This document shows positions 1 through 15,000 of a DNA stretch of 64,000 bases, piece after piece. Made by a program: the position numbers and the translations under genes. The stretch comes from Bacillus swezeyi. Lineage in GTDB: Bacteria > Bacillota > Bacilli > Bacillales > Bacillaceae. The stretch spans positions 347-64,346 of the forward strand of contig NZ_MRBK01000003.1 in the NCBI RefSeq assembly GCF_001969815.1. Direction: 5' to 3'. The notes below the pieces were generated by a model, which saw nothing but the letters and a program-made list of their open reading frames with translations, had not been told where the DNA came from and did no database searches. The stretch's first letter is position 1, and each line of letters opens with the position of its first letter.

Positions 1-3000
1 GTTGTGTTCGGCAGCCAAAACATGACCTACAGAGAGCTGAACGAAAAATCAAACCAAACGGCAAGGCTTCTCAGGGAAAAAGGCGTAGGCGCCGGCTCGA
101 TTGCGGCGATCCTGTTAGACCGCTCTTTTGAGATGATCATCGGCATCATGGGGGTTTTAAAAGCGGGAGGCGCATATTTGCCGATTGATCCTGAAACGCC
201 TAAAGACAGAATCTCCTATATGCTGAAAGACACGGAGGCGGGTGTGCTGCTTACACAAGGTGAAGCGGCAGACGGAATCGATTGCGAGGCTGAGGTCATT
301 CATTTGGACAAGACGGCATTCGACAGATTCAGCGAAGAGCGGCTGGACGCTGTCAATGACTCCGGCGATGCCGCCTATATCATCTACACATCCGGTTCAA
401 CAGGAATGCCGAAAGGCGTGGTCACCCCGCACTACAGTGCGGTGCGTGTCGTGCGGAACACCAATTATATTGACATCCGAACGGACGACGTCATTCTCCA
501 GCTGTCCAACTATTCGTTCGACGGATCGATATTTGATATATTCGGAGCTCTTTTAAACGGCGCATCACTCGTCATGATTGAGAAAGAAACCTTATTGAAC
601 ATCTGCAGACTTGGAAGCGCTATCAAAAAGGCGGAAGTCAGCGTAATGTTCATTACCACAGCGCTGTTCAATACGCTCGCCGACATCAATATCGACTGCC
701 TCGTCAATCTGCGAAAAATCCTGTTTGGCGGCGAAAGAATTTCGATTCCGCATGCGAAAAAAGTGCTGAATCATGTCGGGCAAGATAAGCTGATTCATGT
801 ATACGGCCCGACGGAAAGCACGGTTTATGCGACATATTACTTCATCAATGAGATTGATGAAGCAGCGGAAACGATCCCGATCGGCAGGCCATTGGCGAAT
901 ACATCGGCATTGATCATGGACGAAGACGGCAGGCTTCTTCCAATCGGCGTTCCCGGTGAACTGTGCATTTCGGGGGACGGCTTAAGCAAAGGATATTTAA
1001 ACCGGGATGAGCTCACATCGGAAACATTCATCCCCCATCCGTTTATCCCGGGAGAAAGGCTTTACAAAACGGGCGATTTGGCGAAATGGCTGCCTGACGG
1101 CAACATCGAATTTATCGGGCGGATCGACCATCAGGTGAAAATCCGCGGCTTCCGGATTGAACTCGGAGAGATCGAAAGCCAATTGGAAAAACACGAAGAT
1201 ATAAACGAGACGATCGTCACCGTCAGGGAAGACGGGGAAAGCCGCCCGTACATTTGCGCCTACATCACCGCAAACCGCGAGATGCCGGTTGAAGAGCTGA
1301 GAGGATTTTTGGGAGAAAAGCTTCCGGACTACATGATTCCCGCCTATTTTGTCAAACTGGACAAGCTGCCGCTGACCAAAAACGGGAAAGTGGACAGAAA
1401 AGCCTTGCCGGAGCCTGACAGAACGGCAGGGGCGGAAGCTGAGTATGAAGCGCCGCGAAATGAAACAGAAGAAAAGCTGGCTGCGATTTGGTGTGAGATT
1501 TTACATGTGGAAAAAGCGGGAATCAATGATCATTTTACAATGATGGGCGGCCATTCGTTAAATGCTATGGAGCTCATCGCGAAAATAAAAGAGAATATGA
1601 ATACTGAAATCCCGTTAAACCAATTATTTAAGCTGGCTACCATAAAGGAATTAAGTGCATTTATTGAATCAAATAAAGAAGAATCTAGGGACGACAATCA
1701 TGTAATAAGAGCAGCCGATCCGGAAAATATGCATGAAACCTTTCCGCTTACAGGCATTCAGTTGGCTTATTTGGTTGGAAGAGATGAAACATTCGAAATC
1801 GGCGGAGTGGCTACAAATCTAACTGTTGAATTTGAAGCGGATGTCGATTTGAATCGATTTCAACTGGCATTGCAAAAACTGATTCACAGACATCCGATTC
1901 TCCGGACCATCGTATTTGAAAACGGAACACAAAAAATAATTGAAGAAGAACCATATTATACGATAGAAACCTTGGATTTAAGACATTTAACAGCAGAAGA
2001 AACGAAAGAAAAGATTTTAAAACAGCGAGAGAACATGACTTCAAAAATAATAGATCCAAGTGTATGGCCGCTGTTTGAAATCAAAACGTTTATTTTGCCG
2101 GAAGGGAAAAAATATTTTTTCCTCAATGTAGACCCGCTAATTTGCGATGACAGCAGTATGAAAATATTAATCAGAGAGTTTAAACGATTTTATGAACAGC
2201 CTGATCTTCAGCTTCCCCTCTTAGAATTCAGCTTCAGAGATTATGTTTTGGCATCGACTGAATTTAAACAAACGAACAGATATAAAAAAGATAAAACATA
2301 TTGGATGGATAAACTGGACCATTTCCCTAGTGCGCCTGAGCTCCCTTTCAAATATGATCCTGCTTATGTGAAGAAGCCTGCATTCAAGAAATTTTCAACA
2401 TTTTTAGATGAGCCTACCTGGAATGAATTAAAGAAGAAAGCAAGGAATAAAAATCTGACGCCGACATCCGTCCTTTGTGCCGCTTATGCCTATATTTTAG
2501 CTTACTGGAGCCATCAAAATCATTTTGCTATTAACTTAACCGTATTTAACAGAATCCCGTTTCACCCAGATGTGAAGAAAATGATCGGAGATTTCACGAC
2601 ATTAATGTTGTTGGACATCAACGCAGAAGATGAGTTGAACTCTTTTTGGAGCTTTGCTTTAAACGTTCAGGATACGCTCTTGGAAGCACTTGAACACAGA
2701 CACTATGACGGTGTTGATTTGATAAGGAACATCGCCAAAAAGAATGGCATGAACAAGAAGGCTGTCATGCCTATCGTATTCACAAGCGTACTCAGTGAAA
2801 ATTCCGAAGATTCATTTGACCAGTTAGTGGATTTTGAAAAGATTCATTTCTTTAGTACAAGAACGTCTCAAGTGTACATTGATAATCAGGTTTATGAAAT
2901 AAACGGCGGCCTCTATATCACATGGGACTATGTTGAGCAGATTTTTGAACATGAAGTGATTGAATCGATGTTTGACCAGTACATCGATGTCATCAATCAA

Positions 3001-6000
3001 GTCGTATCGCGCGAGGAAGTAGAACATATCCAAATTGATGAAAAAAGCCGTCAAGCCATACAGGATTATAATGATACAGATCAATCTTTCGAACCGCTGC
3101 CACTTCATGAATTATTGATCAACCAAGTGAAACAAGGACCTGATCGTATCGCGGTAAAACATCATGAAGAATCGATGACTTATCAGGAGCTGGATGAGAA
3201 ATCCAACCAAGTCGCAAGATATTTAATCGAAAAAGGTGTTGAAAAAGGCGACTATATAGGCGTTATAGGCAAAAGAAGCCCAGGCACGATTATCAATCTG
3301 TTTGCTGTATTAAAGTCGGGGGCGGCATACATTCCGCTTGATCCGGATTACCCGGAAGAAAGGAAGGCGTACATCAAATCAAAAAGCAGCTGCAAATTCT
3401 TCATCAGCCCTGATATTCATCAAAACGAACATATGGAACGCTTCTCTACAGAACCAGTTGATATAAAAGTCAATCTTGAGGATATGGCATATGCGATATT
3501 TACATCCGGAAGCACTGGCAAGCCAAAAGGCGTTCAGATTACTCACGGAGCCGCAGCAAACACTATTCTCGACATCAATGAAAAGTTCGGCGTCTCAGAA
3601 AATGATAAAATCATGGGCATTTCCTCATTGTGCTTTGATTTATCTGTTTATGATGTGTTTGGCGCTTTAAGCAGCGGAGCCGCGCTGGTCATTATTGATG
3701 ATCAAAGGGATATATTCCGTTTGAAAGAGATAGCGGAAAAAGAGCAAATCACGATATGGAACTCTGTACCGGCGATTATGGGAATGACGGTCGATTTATA
3801 TCAGGAGCACGAACTCAATCATCATTTAAGACTAGTGCTGCTAAGCGGAGACTGGATACCGCTTCAGCTGCCTGCAAAAATAAAGAAAACGTTTAAAAAC
3901 GCCGAAGTGATTAGTTTGGGAGGCGCAACGGAAGGATCAATCTGGTCGATCTACTATCCGATTCAAAAAGTGGAGGAGAACTGGAAAAGCATCCCTTATG
4001 GAATGCCGTTGGCAAACCAAAAAATATACGTCCTAAACCAGCAAAAACAATTATGCCCCCTCGGTGTAGAAGGAGAGCTGTACATAGGCGGTTTGGGGGT
4101 AGCCAGCGGATATATTAATGATAAAGAAAAAACGAACAATGCATTTATATGGCATCAAGAACTAGGCTGCATTTATAAAACGGGTGATCACGGCGTATTA
4201 AAAGAGGGCGGCTATGTCGAATTTCTCGGAAGAAAAGACAGCCAGGTAAAGATCAGAGGATATAGAGTGGAATTAGGGGAAATTGAAAATACCCTCCTGA
4301 ACCATAGAGATGTCAGCAAAGCAACCATTATTGATTATACGAATCGGGATGGAATGAAAAACTTATATGCTTTTGTTGTGACAGAAAGAGAGATCAATCA
4401 AAAAGACTTCAAGGGATTTTTGCAGAAAACGCTGCCTGACTATATGATTCCTGTGAAGTTTGTGAAACTTGATGAAATCCCGTTAACAGTAAACGGAAAA
4501 ATTGATAAGCGTATTTTGCAAGAATTGGCTGAACAGCAAACAATAGATGAAGGCACAGCAGGCGGATTGATACATCCGGAGAATGAAACACAAGCCATGC
4601 TCCTGGAGATTTGGAAAGATATATTCGGCCTGGATAGCATCAATCTAGACGTCAGCTATTATGAAATAGGCGGAGACTCGCTCAAGGCGATATCGATTAT
4701 TGCTGAAATCAATAAACGAATGAATGTTGAGATGCCGATAGGTGAAATATTCAAAAATGACACGATTATCGCTTTGGACCGCTATTTGAAAAATAGAGAA
4801 GACCATCATATTGAAAAACCGATTAAGAAGGCTGCCGTTAAGGAATATTATGCGGCATCACCTGCTCAAAAAAGAATGTATATGCTTTCGATGATGGAGA
4901 ATGAAAGGGGAGCATATCATATTCCGATGGCGCTTCTTGTCGAAGGGCAATTGAACCTCGGCCGACTTGAAGGTGCATTGAAGACATTTTTGCAAAGACA
5001 TGAAATTTTGCGAACCGGATTTGAGATCCAAAACAATGAACTCGTACAAAAAATTGATGATGATGTTGAATTCCGAATGGAATACGAGTGCTTAGACGCT
5101 CCCATTACAGATCAAAACACCTTAATGAAGGTAACAAGTGCTTATTGCAAAGAATCGATCAAACCGTTTGATTTAAGGCGGCCGCCCCTCATGAGGGCCA
5201 AGCTGATCAAAATCGGCGATCACAAACACATACTGGTCATTAATTTTCACCACATCGTTAGTGACGGTGTATCTCAAGGCATACTGATGAACGAAATATT
5301 GGAGCTGTACAGCCATACTCCATTGCCGGAAGCAAACGTGCAATATAAGGATTATACGGAATGGAATCATACCTTTAATCAATCCGCCGCGATGAAAAAA
5401 CAAGAAAAATACTGGCTGGATGTCTATCGTGACCTACCGGAAAAGCTGGACTTTCCATATGATAATAAAAGGCAGAACATCGACACTTTTGAAGGAAGTA
5501 ATGTGTACGTGGAGATGGACCAGAAGCTGACTCAAAATATAAGAATGTTGGCTAAAAAAACCGGAACAACCCTTTATACGGTGATGTTGAGTGCATATTA
5601 TGTACTTTTAAATAAATACACAGATCATACGGATATTGTTGTGGGAACAGCTGCCGCGGGAAGGCTGCATCCAGATCTTCAAAATGTTTTCGGCGTTTTT
5701 GTCAATACACTCGCTTTGCGAAACGAGATTGACACTTCAAAGCGTTTTAAAGAATTTTTGAATCAGACAAAAGACCGTACGATCGCGGCCTTTGAACATT
5801 CTGAATATCCGTTTGATGATTTGATCCGAAAACTCCATAATGTACGGGAGCCTAATCGAAATCCTTTATTCGACACGATGTTTGTCCTGGAAGATGCAAG
5901 GATGTTTACCAAACAGAAAGGCGATGTCAAGCTTAGCCCGATCATCTTCGAACTGGACAATGCAAAATTTGACATGATCTTTAATGTTTTAGACTTTGAA

Positions 6001-9000
6001 CAACAGATCGTCTTGAACATTGAATACTCGACGAACTTACTTAAGGAAGAGACGACTTTAAGAATAGCGGAAAATTATATCAGGATTTTAGAAGAAATCT
6101 CGGCAAATCTTGATGTCACTTTAGATCAAATCGACATGATTTCTCATGAAGAAAGACGGATGCTTGTAGAGGAATTTAACAATACGGAGGCCGCTTATTC
6201 AAAAGAGAAAACGGTCCACCAGCTGTTTGAAGAACAGGCAAAACGAACACCTGATCAAACTGCAGTTGTTTTTGAAGAACAGAAGCTGACTTACCGGGAG
6301 CTGAATGAAAAAGCAAATCAATGGGCAAGGCTGCTAAGGGAAAAAGGAGTGCGGCCGGATACGGTTGTCGGGATCATGATGGAGCGTTCGGCCAATATGA
6401 TCGCTGCGATTATGGGTGTCCTGAAATCAGGAGGCGCTTATTTGCCTATTGATCCTGAGTACCCTATTGACCGGATCAAATACATGATGGATGACAGCGG
6501 GGTCAAAGTCATCCTCACCGATGATCCGTTTGGCAAAGGGTTTGAGACAGGATCGATCGAGTTCATTGATATTGAGGATGAAAAGATTGATATGCAGGAT
6601 CCATCTGATGTGGCAGATGTCAATCAAAGCGGTGATCTTGCATATGTCATCTACACTTCGGGATCAACCGGGAAGCCAAAAGGCGTAATGATCGAACATC
6701 ATTCTTTGGTTAATTTATGCTGCTGGCATCAATATCGTTTTGAAATCAGCCCAAACGATAACAGCTCGATTTATGCAAGCGTCAGCTTCGATGCTTTTGT
6801 CTGGGAACTCTTCCCTTATTTAACGGCGGGAGCAGCCGTTCACGTCTTAAATCAAGAGACGCGGTTGGATGTTGAACAACTAAACCGATATTTTAATGAA
6901 CATCATATATCGATCAGCTTTTTGCCTACACCGGTTTGCGAACAGTTTATGCTGCTTGACAATCATTCTTTGAGGACACTGTTAACGGGCGGAGATAAAT
7001 TAAATGTTTTTAAAGAAAACAACTATCAAATCGTAAACAATTACGGACCGACTGAAAACACAGTCGTTGCCACAAGTTTTAAGATAGACAAGCCATATCA
7101 CAATATTCCGATAGGCAAACCGATCGATAATGTGAATACTTTTATATTGAATCAAGACAATCAGCTTTGCCCGCTTGGGGCTGTCGGAGAGCTCTGTATA
7201 GCCGGAGGGGGCTTGGCCCGCGGGTATTTAAACAGACCTGATCTGACCGCAGAAAAATTCATCCAACATCCGTTGGTTCCCGGAGAAAGAATGTACCGGA
7301 CAGGGGATCTTGCCAAAATCTTGCCTGATGGAAACATTCAGTTTTTAGGGCGGGTTGACCAGCAAGTGAAAATACGCGGCTACCGCATTGAACCGGGTGA
7401 AATAGAGACTCAGCTGCTCAAGCACGAAGATATCGATGAAGCAGCGGTTATGGCAAGAGAAGACAGCGACCATGACCATTATCTTTGCGCATATGTAGTG
7501 GCCAAAAAAGAAGTTGAACCGGAAGAGATCAGAGGGTTCTTAAAGAAAAATCTTCCGAGTTATATGGTGCCTGCGCACTTTGTCAAGCTTGACCAACTGC
7601 CGCTGACTGTGAATGGAAAATTGGATAAGAAAAGCCTGCCGGCTCCCGAGCGAAGCATTGAAATGGAGCATGGCTATGAAGCGCCGCGGGATGAGACGGA
7701 AGAAAAACTGGTCTCAATTTGGGAGGATGCATTAGGCATCGAAAAAATCGGGATCAGCAGCAATTTCTTTGATGCAGGCGGACATTCGCTCAAAGCCGCC
7801 GCTTTATTGTCAACCATTCATAAAGAGCTGAGTGTAAAGGTGCCTTTAAGACAAATATTCGAAACACCGACGATTAAAGGGCTTAGAGAATTCATCGGCT
7901 CAACAAAGGAAAGTGCTTTTACATCCATAAGGAAAACGGAAGAAAAAGCATATTACCGTCTATCTTCAGCACAGAAAAGGCTGTATATCCTTAATCAAAT
8001 CGAAGGCAGCGGAGTTGCTTATAACATGCCTTTTGCCATGACAATTCAAGGCGATTTTGATGTGCGCCGGTTTGAGAATGCATTGAACAAGATGATCGAA
8101 AGACATGAATCACTTCGAACTTCCTTTTTCATGATCGACGGCGAACCTGTACAAAAGATTGAAAAAGAGATCGATTTTCAAGTGGGATACAGTGATGTCG
8201 GTGCAGAAAGCGCTGAGGAAAAAATCAAAGGCTTCATCAGGCCGTTTCATTTGGAAAAAGCGCCGCTTTTAAGGGCGGAGATCGTAAAAGTGAATGAAAA
8301 TGAGCACCTGATGATGTTCGATATGCATCATATCATTTCAGACGGCGTGTCCATGGACATCTTGATGAAAGAACTGACAGTATTTTATGAAGGAAAATCA
8401 TTGCCTCCATTAAACATTCAGTATAAAGATTACGCAGAATGGGAAAAAGGCATTGATCAGGATCATCAGTTGAACAAGCAGGAAGAATTCTGGCTGAATA
8501 TGTTTAAAGATGACGTTCCTGTGCTTGACATGCCGGCAGATTATAAAAGGCCGCTCGCCCAAAGTGCTGAAGGGGACACCGTCACTGTAACAATCGAAAA
8601 GGAAACATTCAGTAAGCTTCAACAAATGGCCAAGGAAAACGGAGTGACCATGTACATGCTCCTTTTGGCCGGCTATACAACGCTGCTTTCCAAATATACA
8701 GGTCAAGAAGATGTCATTGTCGGCACGCCGATTGCAGGAAGAAAACATGAGGATGTCCATCATCTTATCGGCATGTTTATCAATACTTTGGCGATAAGAA
8801 ATCATCCGGCAGGGAAAAAGACATTCAGGAACTATTTACATGAAGTAAAAGAAAACACACTGCTGGCTTATGAAAACCAAGATTATCAATTTGATGATCT
8901 TGTAGAAAAGGTCAATATTAAAAGGGACATCTCGCGAAACCCGCTGTTTGATACGATGCTGGTGTACCATAACACAGATATGAAGCCGTTTGAAGCAGAA

Positions 9001-12000
9001 GGGCTGAGAAGCAAGATGCTTGAGATCAAGCGCGGAATTTCTAAGTTCGACCTCACAGTGACAGCGAGTGAAGCACTTGCTGGATTAAGATTGGAAGTGG
9101 AATATTGCACGGCGTTATTCAAAAAAGAAAGAATAGAAAGACTATCAGAACACCTGATCAGCTTATTGCAAAAAGCAGCGGAAAATCCAGACATTGAATT
9201 AAATCAAATAGATGTATTAACAGAGTCTGAAAGAAACCGGATTCTGTCTGGATTTAACCGCACTGACCGAGCATTCTGCAAAGAAAAAACGATACCGGAG
9301 CTGTTTGAAGAACAAGCGGAAAAGACGCCTGATCATCCGGCGGTTGTCTTTGGGGATAAAAAGCTCACGTACAAAGAACTAAATGAAAGAGCGAATCACC
9401 TTGCTTTCATCCTGCGTGAAAAAGGAGTAGGCCCTGACATGGTAACAGGGATCATCACAGAACGCTCAATCGACATGATTGTCGGCATGATGGGAATCTT
9501 GAAAGCAGGAGGAGCCTATCTGCCAATCGATCCGGAGTATCCGCAGGAAAGAACAAGCTATATGTTAACAGACAGCCGTGTCAATGTGTTATGTGTGACA
9601 GGGGATGTCCGTCCAGGTGAAGCTTTTAATGGAGAAATCGTCAGACTTGATCAACTCCATCAAAAAGGCCATTCAGCCAACTTAAAGCATCACATTAAGC
9701 CGGAAAATTTGGCTTATGTCATTTATACATCAGGATCTACCGGAAAACCAAAAGGCGTGATGATAGAGCATCACAGTGTGAATAATCTTGTTCAGGGGCT
9801 TCATGAAAGAATTTATCAGCAACTCACCCCTCAATTAAACGTCGCACTGGTCGCGCCATATATATTTGACGCCTCTGTCAAACAAATATTCGCAGCGCTG
9901 CTGCTTGGGCATACCCTCTGCATTGTCCCAAGGGAAACAAGCTGGGATGCCATGAGTTTAATCGATTACTATTCGAAGAACAAAATAAACGTATCTGATA
10001 TGACCCCTGCTCATTTAAACATGTTGACCTATATCAACAAAATGGAACTGGAATTGGATATGAACGAATTGATTGTCGGCGGAGATGCCTTAACACCCGA
10101 TTTAATAGCCGGTCTATTCGAAAAACTGCCTAATCTGACGTGCAATATCACAAACGTATACGGTCCGACAGAGTGTTGTGTAGATGCGGCTTCACATCAA
10201 ATTGAACGTGGAAAAGTGCCGCAAACACCGTCCATTCCGATCGGCAGACCGCTTTTAAACACAAAAATATATATTGTAGACCAAGAACATCATCCTCAGC
10301 CAATAGGAATTGCCGGAGAACTGTGTATAGCTGGAGAGGGTGTGGCAAGGGGATATCTCAATAGACCAGAGCTGACAGCAGAGAAATTTATCGATCATCC
10401 ATTTGAGCCAGGCAAAAAAATGTACAAAACCGGAGATTTGGCCATGTGGCTGCCGGATGGAAATATTGAGTTTTTAGGAAGGGCCGATCATCAAGTGAAA
10501 ATTCGCGGCTATCGAATAGAGCTTGGTGAAGTGGAAATTCAGCTGCTAAGACATGAAGAGATAAAAGAAGCAGCAGTGATTGCCAGAAAAGATCAACACG
10601 GCAACAGCTATTTGTGCGCTTATATAACGTCTGAAAAGGAACTGGCCGCAGAGGTTGTCAGACAATTCCTTGAAAGAGAAATCCCGGATTATATGATCCC
10701 GTCATATTTTGTCAAGCTTGATCAACTGCCTCGAACATCAAGCGGCAAAATAGACAGAAGCGCATTGCCGGAGCCGGACAGCAACATGATGAATGAAGGA
10801 ACTCGGTATGAGCCTCCCCGGAATGAAACCGAACGAAAGCTGGTGCAAATCTGGAGGGAGATTCTCGATGCAGATGACATAGGTATCAACCACCATTTCT
10901 TTGCAGCAGGGGGAGATTCGATCAAGGCGCTCCAAATCGTATCAAGGCTGTCAAGGATGAACCTGAAGCTTGAGATGAAGGAGCTGTTTGCAAATCCTAA
11001 AATAAAAGATCTCAGCAAATATATCAAAGAAGAAACAAGAGCGTATAAACATAACGAAACTGTGACAGGGGAAACAGAGCTGCTTCCTATACAGAAAAGA
11101 TATTTTGCGAAAAACAAGGAGGAGCCAGACCACTTCAACCAGTCCTTTATGCTCTTTAGAAAAGAAGGTTTTGATGAAAACTGCGTAAGAATGGCCTTCA
11201 ATAAAATATTGGAGCAGCATGATGCATTAAGGATGACATATGAAGAGCAAGACGGGGCTGTCATTCAATATAACAGAGACTATCAGGAAAACCTTTTCGG
11301 TCTAGATGTGCATCAGATGAAAGGATTGAAGGATAAAGCGCAAAGAATTCACAAATTGGCGACGGACATTCAAATGAAATCCTCTATCAAAGACGGCAAA
11401 CTGGTTAACCTCGGCATCTTTCAAACAGATGAAGGAGATCACCTGCTCATTGCGATCCATCATCTAGTCGTTGACGGTGTATCATGGAGAATCATTCTTG
11501 AGGATTTCGAAACATTGTACAGTCAGGCATTAAAAGGTGAAACGCTCGAAACTGGATATAAAACGGATTCATATCAAGAATTCGCCCGCCAAATGAAACA
11601 TTATGCCGCCAGCCGCAGGCTGTTAAAGGAAGCAGAGTATTGGAGGGAGACGGCAAATGCCGATGTTCGCTTCATTCCTGCAAATCAACAGCAAAAAAGA
11701 GATCGATTTGAAGACAGCACGACACTAAGCATCACATTGGATCAAGAGGCGACTAAAAGCCTCTTGAGAAAAACGAACAGAGCTTACAACACGGAAATCA
11801 ACGATATTTTATTAACGGCATTATTAGCCGGAATCAGAGACATCACCGGACAACACAAATTGAAGGTCATGATGGAAGGCCATGGCAGAGAAGACATCCT
11901 GGAAGGTGTTGACATCAGCAGAACAGTTGGCTGGTTCACGACGGTTTACCCGGTATTGATCGATTTGGGAGAAGCAAAGGACATATCCCAAAACATTAAA

Positions 12001-15000
12001 ATGGTTAAAGAAACGTTGAGAAAAGTACCGAACAAAGGGATCGGCTACGGTGTATTAAAATATCTGACCCGGGAGCTGGATGAATTAAACGAAGTTCAGG
12101 CCCCAATTTCTTTTAATTATTTTGGGGAAATGAACAAAGATATTAACAGAAAGGGATTTTCCCAATCGCCATTTTCATCAGGCGAAAGTGTCGGAGGCAA
12201 AATCTTGCGGCATTGCGCCATTGAGATGAATGCTATCGTGACAAACGGCGAATTGACCATTTATACCACATTTAATCAAGAACAATATCACACAAACACA
12301 ATCCAGCAATTCAATCAATCATATAAGGAAAACCTTGAAAAGATCATTGATCATTGCGCCGGAAAAGACGGCGTGGAAATGACACCGTCTGACTACAGCG
12401 ATGCTTCGCTCAGTCTGGAGGAACTGGAGAAAATCAAGAACAAGCATGGTTCATTAAAGATCGAGAACATTTATCCGCTCGCCAATATGCAAAAGGGAAT
12501 GCTGTTTCATGCCATTAAGGATCAAACATCCAGCGCATACTTCCAGCAAATTGTCATCGATTTAAAAGGGCAGATTCATGCAGACATTTTAGAAGCAAGC
12601 TTTAATGACATCATCAAGAGACATGAGATATTGAGGGCATCATTTGAATATGAGGTCGTTGAGGAACCGAGACAGATCATTTCTGCAGAGCGAAAAATAG
12701 CTTTTAAATCTATTGATCTCACGGAACACAACAATGTTCAAAAAGAAATCTTAACGGAAAAATATTTAAAAGAAGACAAAGAAAAAGGGTTTGACCTTGG
12801 AAGCGAATCTCTCATGAGAGCATGTTTGATCAGAATGAATGATCAATCATATCAACTCATTTGGAGCCATCATCACATATTGCTGGACGGCTGGTGCTTG
12901 GGCATTATTTTAAGCGAGCTATTCAGCATCTATGAAAAAAGGATGAAAGGCGAAACCTATCAATTAGAAGCGCCGAAGCCGTATAGCGACTATATCAAAT
13001 GGCTGGAAAAACAGGACAAGGACGAAGGTGCAGCGTATTGGAAGACATATTTGGAGGGGTATGAGACTAGAGCCGAAATACCAAAATTAAATAGCGGCAA
13101 ACCTGCTGGTGAATACGGCGGCAAAGAGAGAGTCATTGCGTTTCCAAAAGAACTGACAAACAAAATCATCGAAATCGCAAATCGAAATCATGTGACCATC
13201 AATACCATCCTCCAGAGCATTTGGGGCGTTGTTCTGGCTAAATATAACAATGCAGAAGAGGTTGTATTCGGAACCGTTGTATCAGGACGGGAGGCCCAGG
13301 TAGACGGTATTGAAGAAATGGTTGGGCTGTTTATTAATACAATACCGACCAGGATCAGATTTGGAGGCGGTGCGAGCTTCAAAGAAGCATTGAGAAATAC
13401 TCAAGCCGAGTCCATTGAAAGCAGCCGGTACAGTTATATGAATCTATCAGAAATTCAAGAACTGAGTGAACTGAAGAGAGAGCTCATCAGTCATGTCATG
13501 GTTTTTCAAAATTATGCGTTTGATCAACAGATGTTCAGCCGCCAAACTGGTAAACTCGGCTTTGAACTCGAGGGCGTACATGGAAAAGAAAGGACAAACT
13601 ACGATTTTAATATGATTGGTGTTCTAGAAGAAGGAAAGCTCGCGCTTAAAATGACATATGATGAAAATGTTTATGACGAGACGATCATCAATCATATCGA
13701 AAAGCATATCATCGCAGTCACAGAACAGGTGACGGAAGATGAAGAAAAAACATTAAGTGAAATCGATCTCGTATCAGAGGAAGAAAGAAACACCCTGTTA
13801 TACACATTCAACGATACAAAAACCGATTATCCAAAAGACAAGACGATCCATCAGCTTTTTGAGGAACAGGCGGTGAAGACGCCTGATCATACAGCCGTTG
13901 TGTTCGGCAGCCAAAACATGACCTACAGAGAGCTGAACGAAAAATCAAACCAAGCGGCAAGGCTTCTCAGGGAAAAAGGCGTAGGCGCCGGCTCCATTGC
14001 GGCGATCCTATTAGACCGCTCTTTTGAGATGATCATCGGCATCATGGGGGTTTTAAAAGCGGGAGGCGCGTATTTGCCGATTGATCCTGAAACGCCTAAG
14101 GACAGAATCGATTATGTTTTGGAGAATAGCGGTGCAAAAGTAGTGTTAACCAAAGAACCGCAGCTTGAAGCGTTTGATATTGAAGCTGTTGATCTGCGCT
14201 CAGACGATTTGCAAATGATCAGCAGGGAAAACCTTCCGCTTGTTAGTCGATCAAATGATACAGCATACATTGTATACACGTCCGGCTCTACCGGAATGCC
14301 AAAAGGCGTGGTCATCCCGCACTACAGTGCGGTGCGTGTCGTGCGGAACACCAATTATATTGACATCCGAACGGACGACGTCATTCTTCAGCTGTCCAAC
14401 TATTCGTTTGACGGATCGGTATTTGATATCTTCGGTGCTCTCTTAAACGGTGCGGCGCTCGTCCTGATTGAAAAAGACACGGTATTGAATATCCGCGAGC
14501 TGGCCGATGTGATCGAGAAAGAAAAGGTCAGCGTAATGTTCATGACGACGGCGCTGTTCAATACGCTCGCCGACATCAATATCGACTCTCTCGCCAATCT
14601 GCGAAAAATCCTGTTTGGCGGTGAAAGAATTTCGATTCCGCATGCGAAAAAAGTGCTCGACCGCGTTGGCCAGGACAAGCTGATCCATGTATACGGCCCG
14701 ACGGAAAGCACGGTTTATGCGACATATTACTTCATCAATGAGATTGATGAAGCAGCGGAAACGATCCCGATCGGCAGGCCATTGGCGAATACATCGGCAT
14801 TGATCATGGACGAAGACGGAAAACTTCTTCCAATCGGCGTTCCCGGTGAGCTGTGCATTTCGGGGGACGGCTTAAGCAAAGGGTATTTAAACCGGGATGA
14901 GCTCACATCGGAAACATTCATCCCGCATCCGTTTATCCCGGGAGAAAGGCTTTACAAAACAGGCGATTTAGCGAAATGGCTGCCTGACGGCAACATCGAA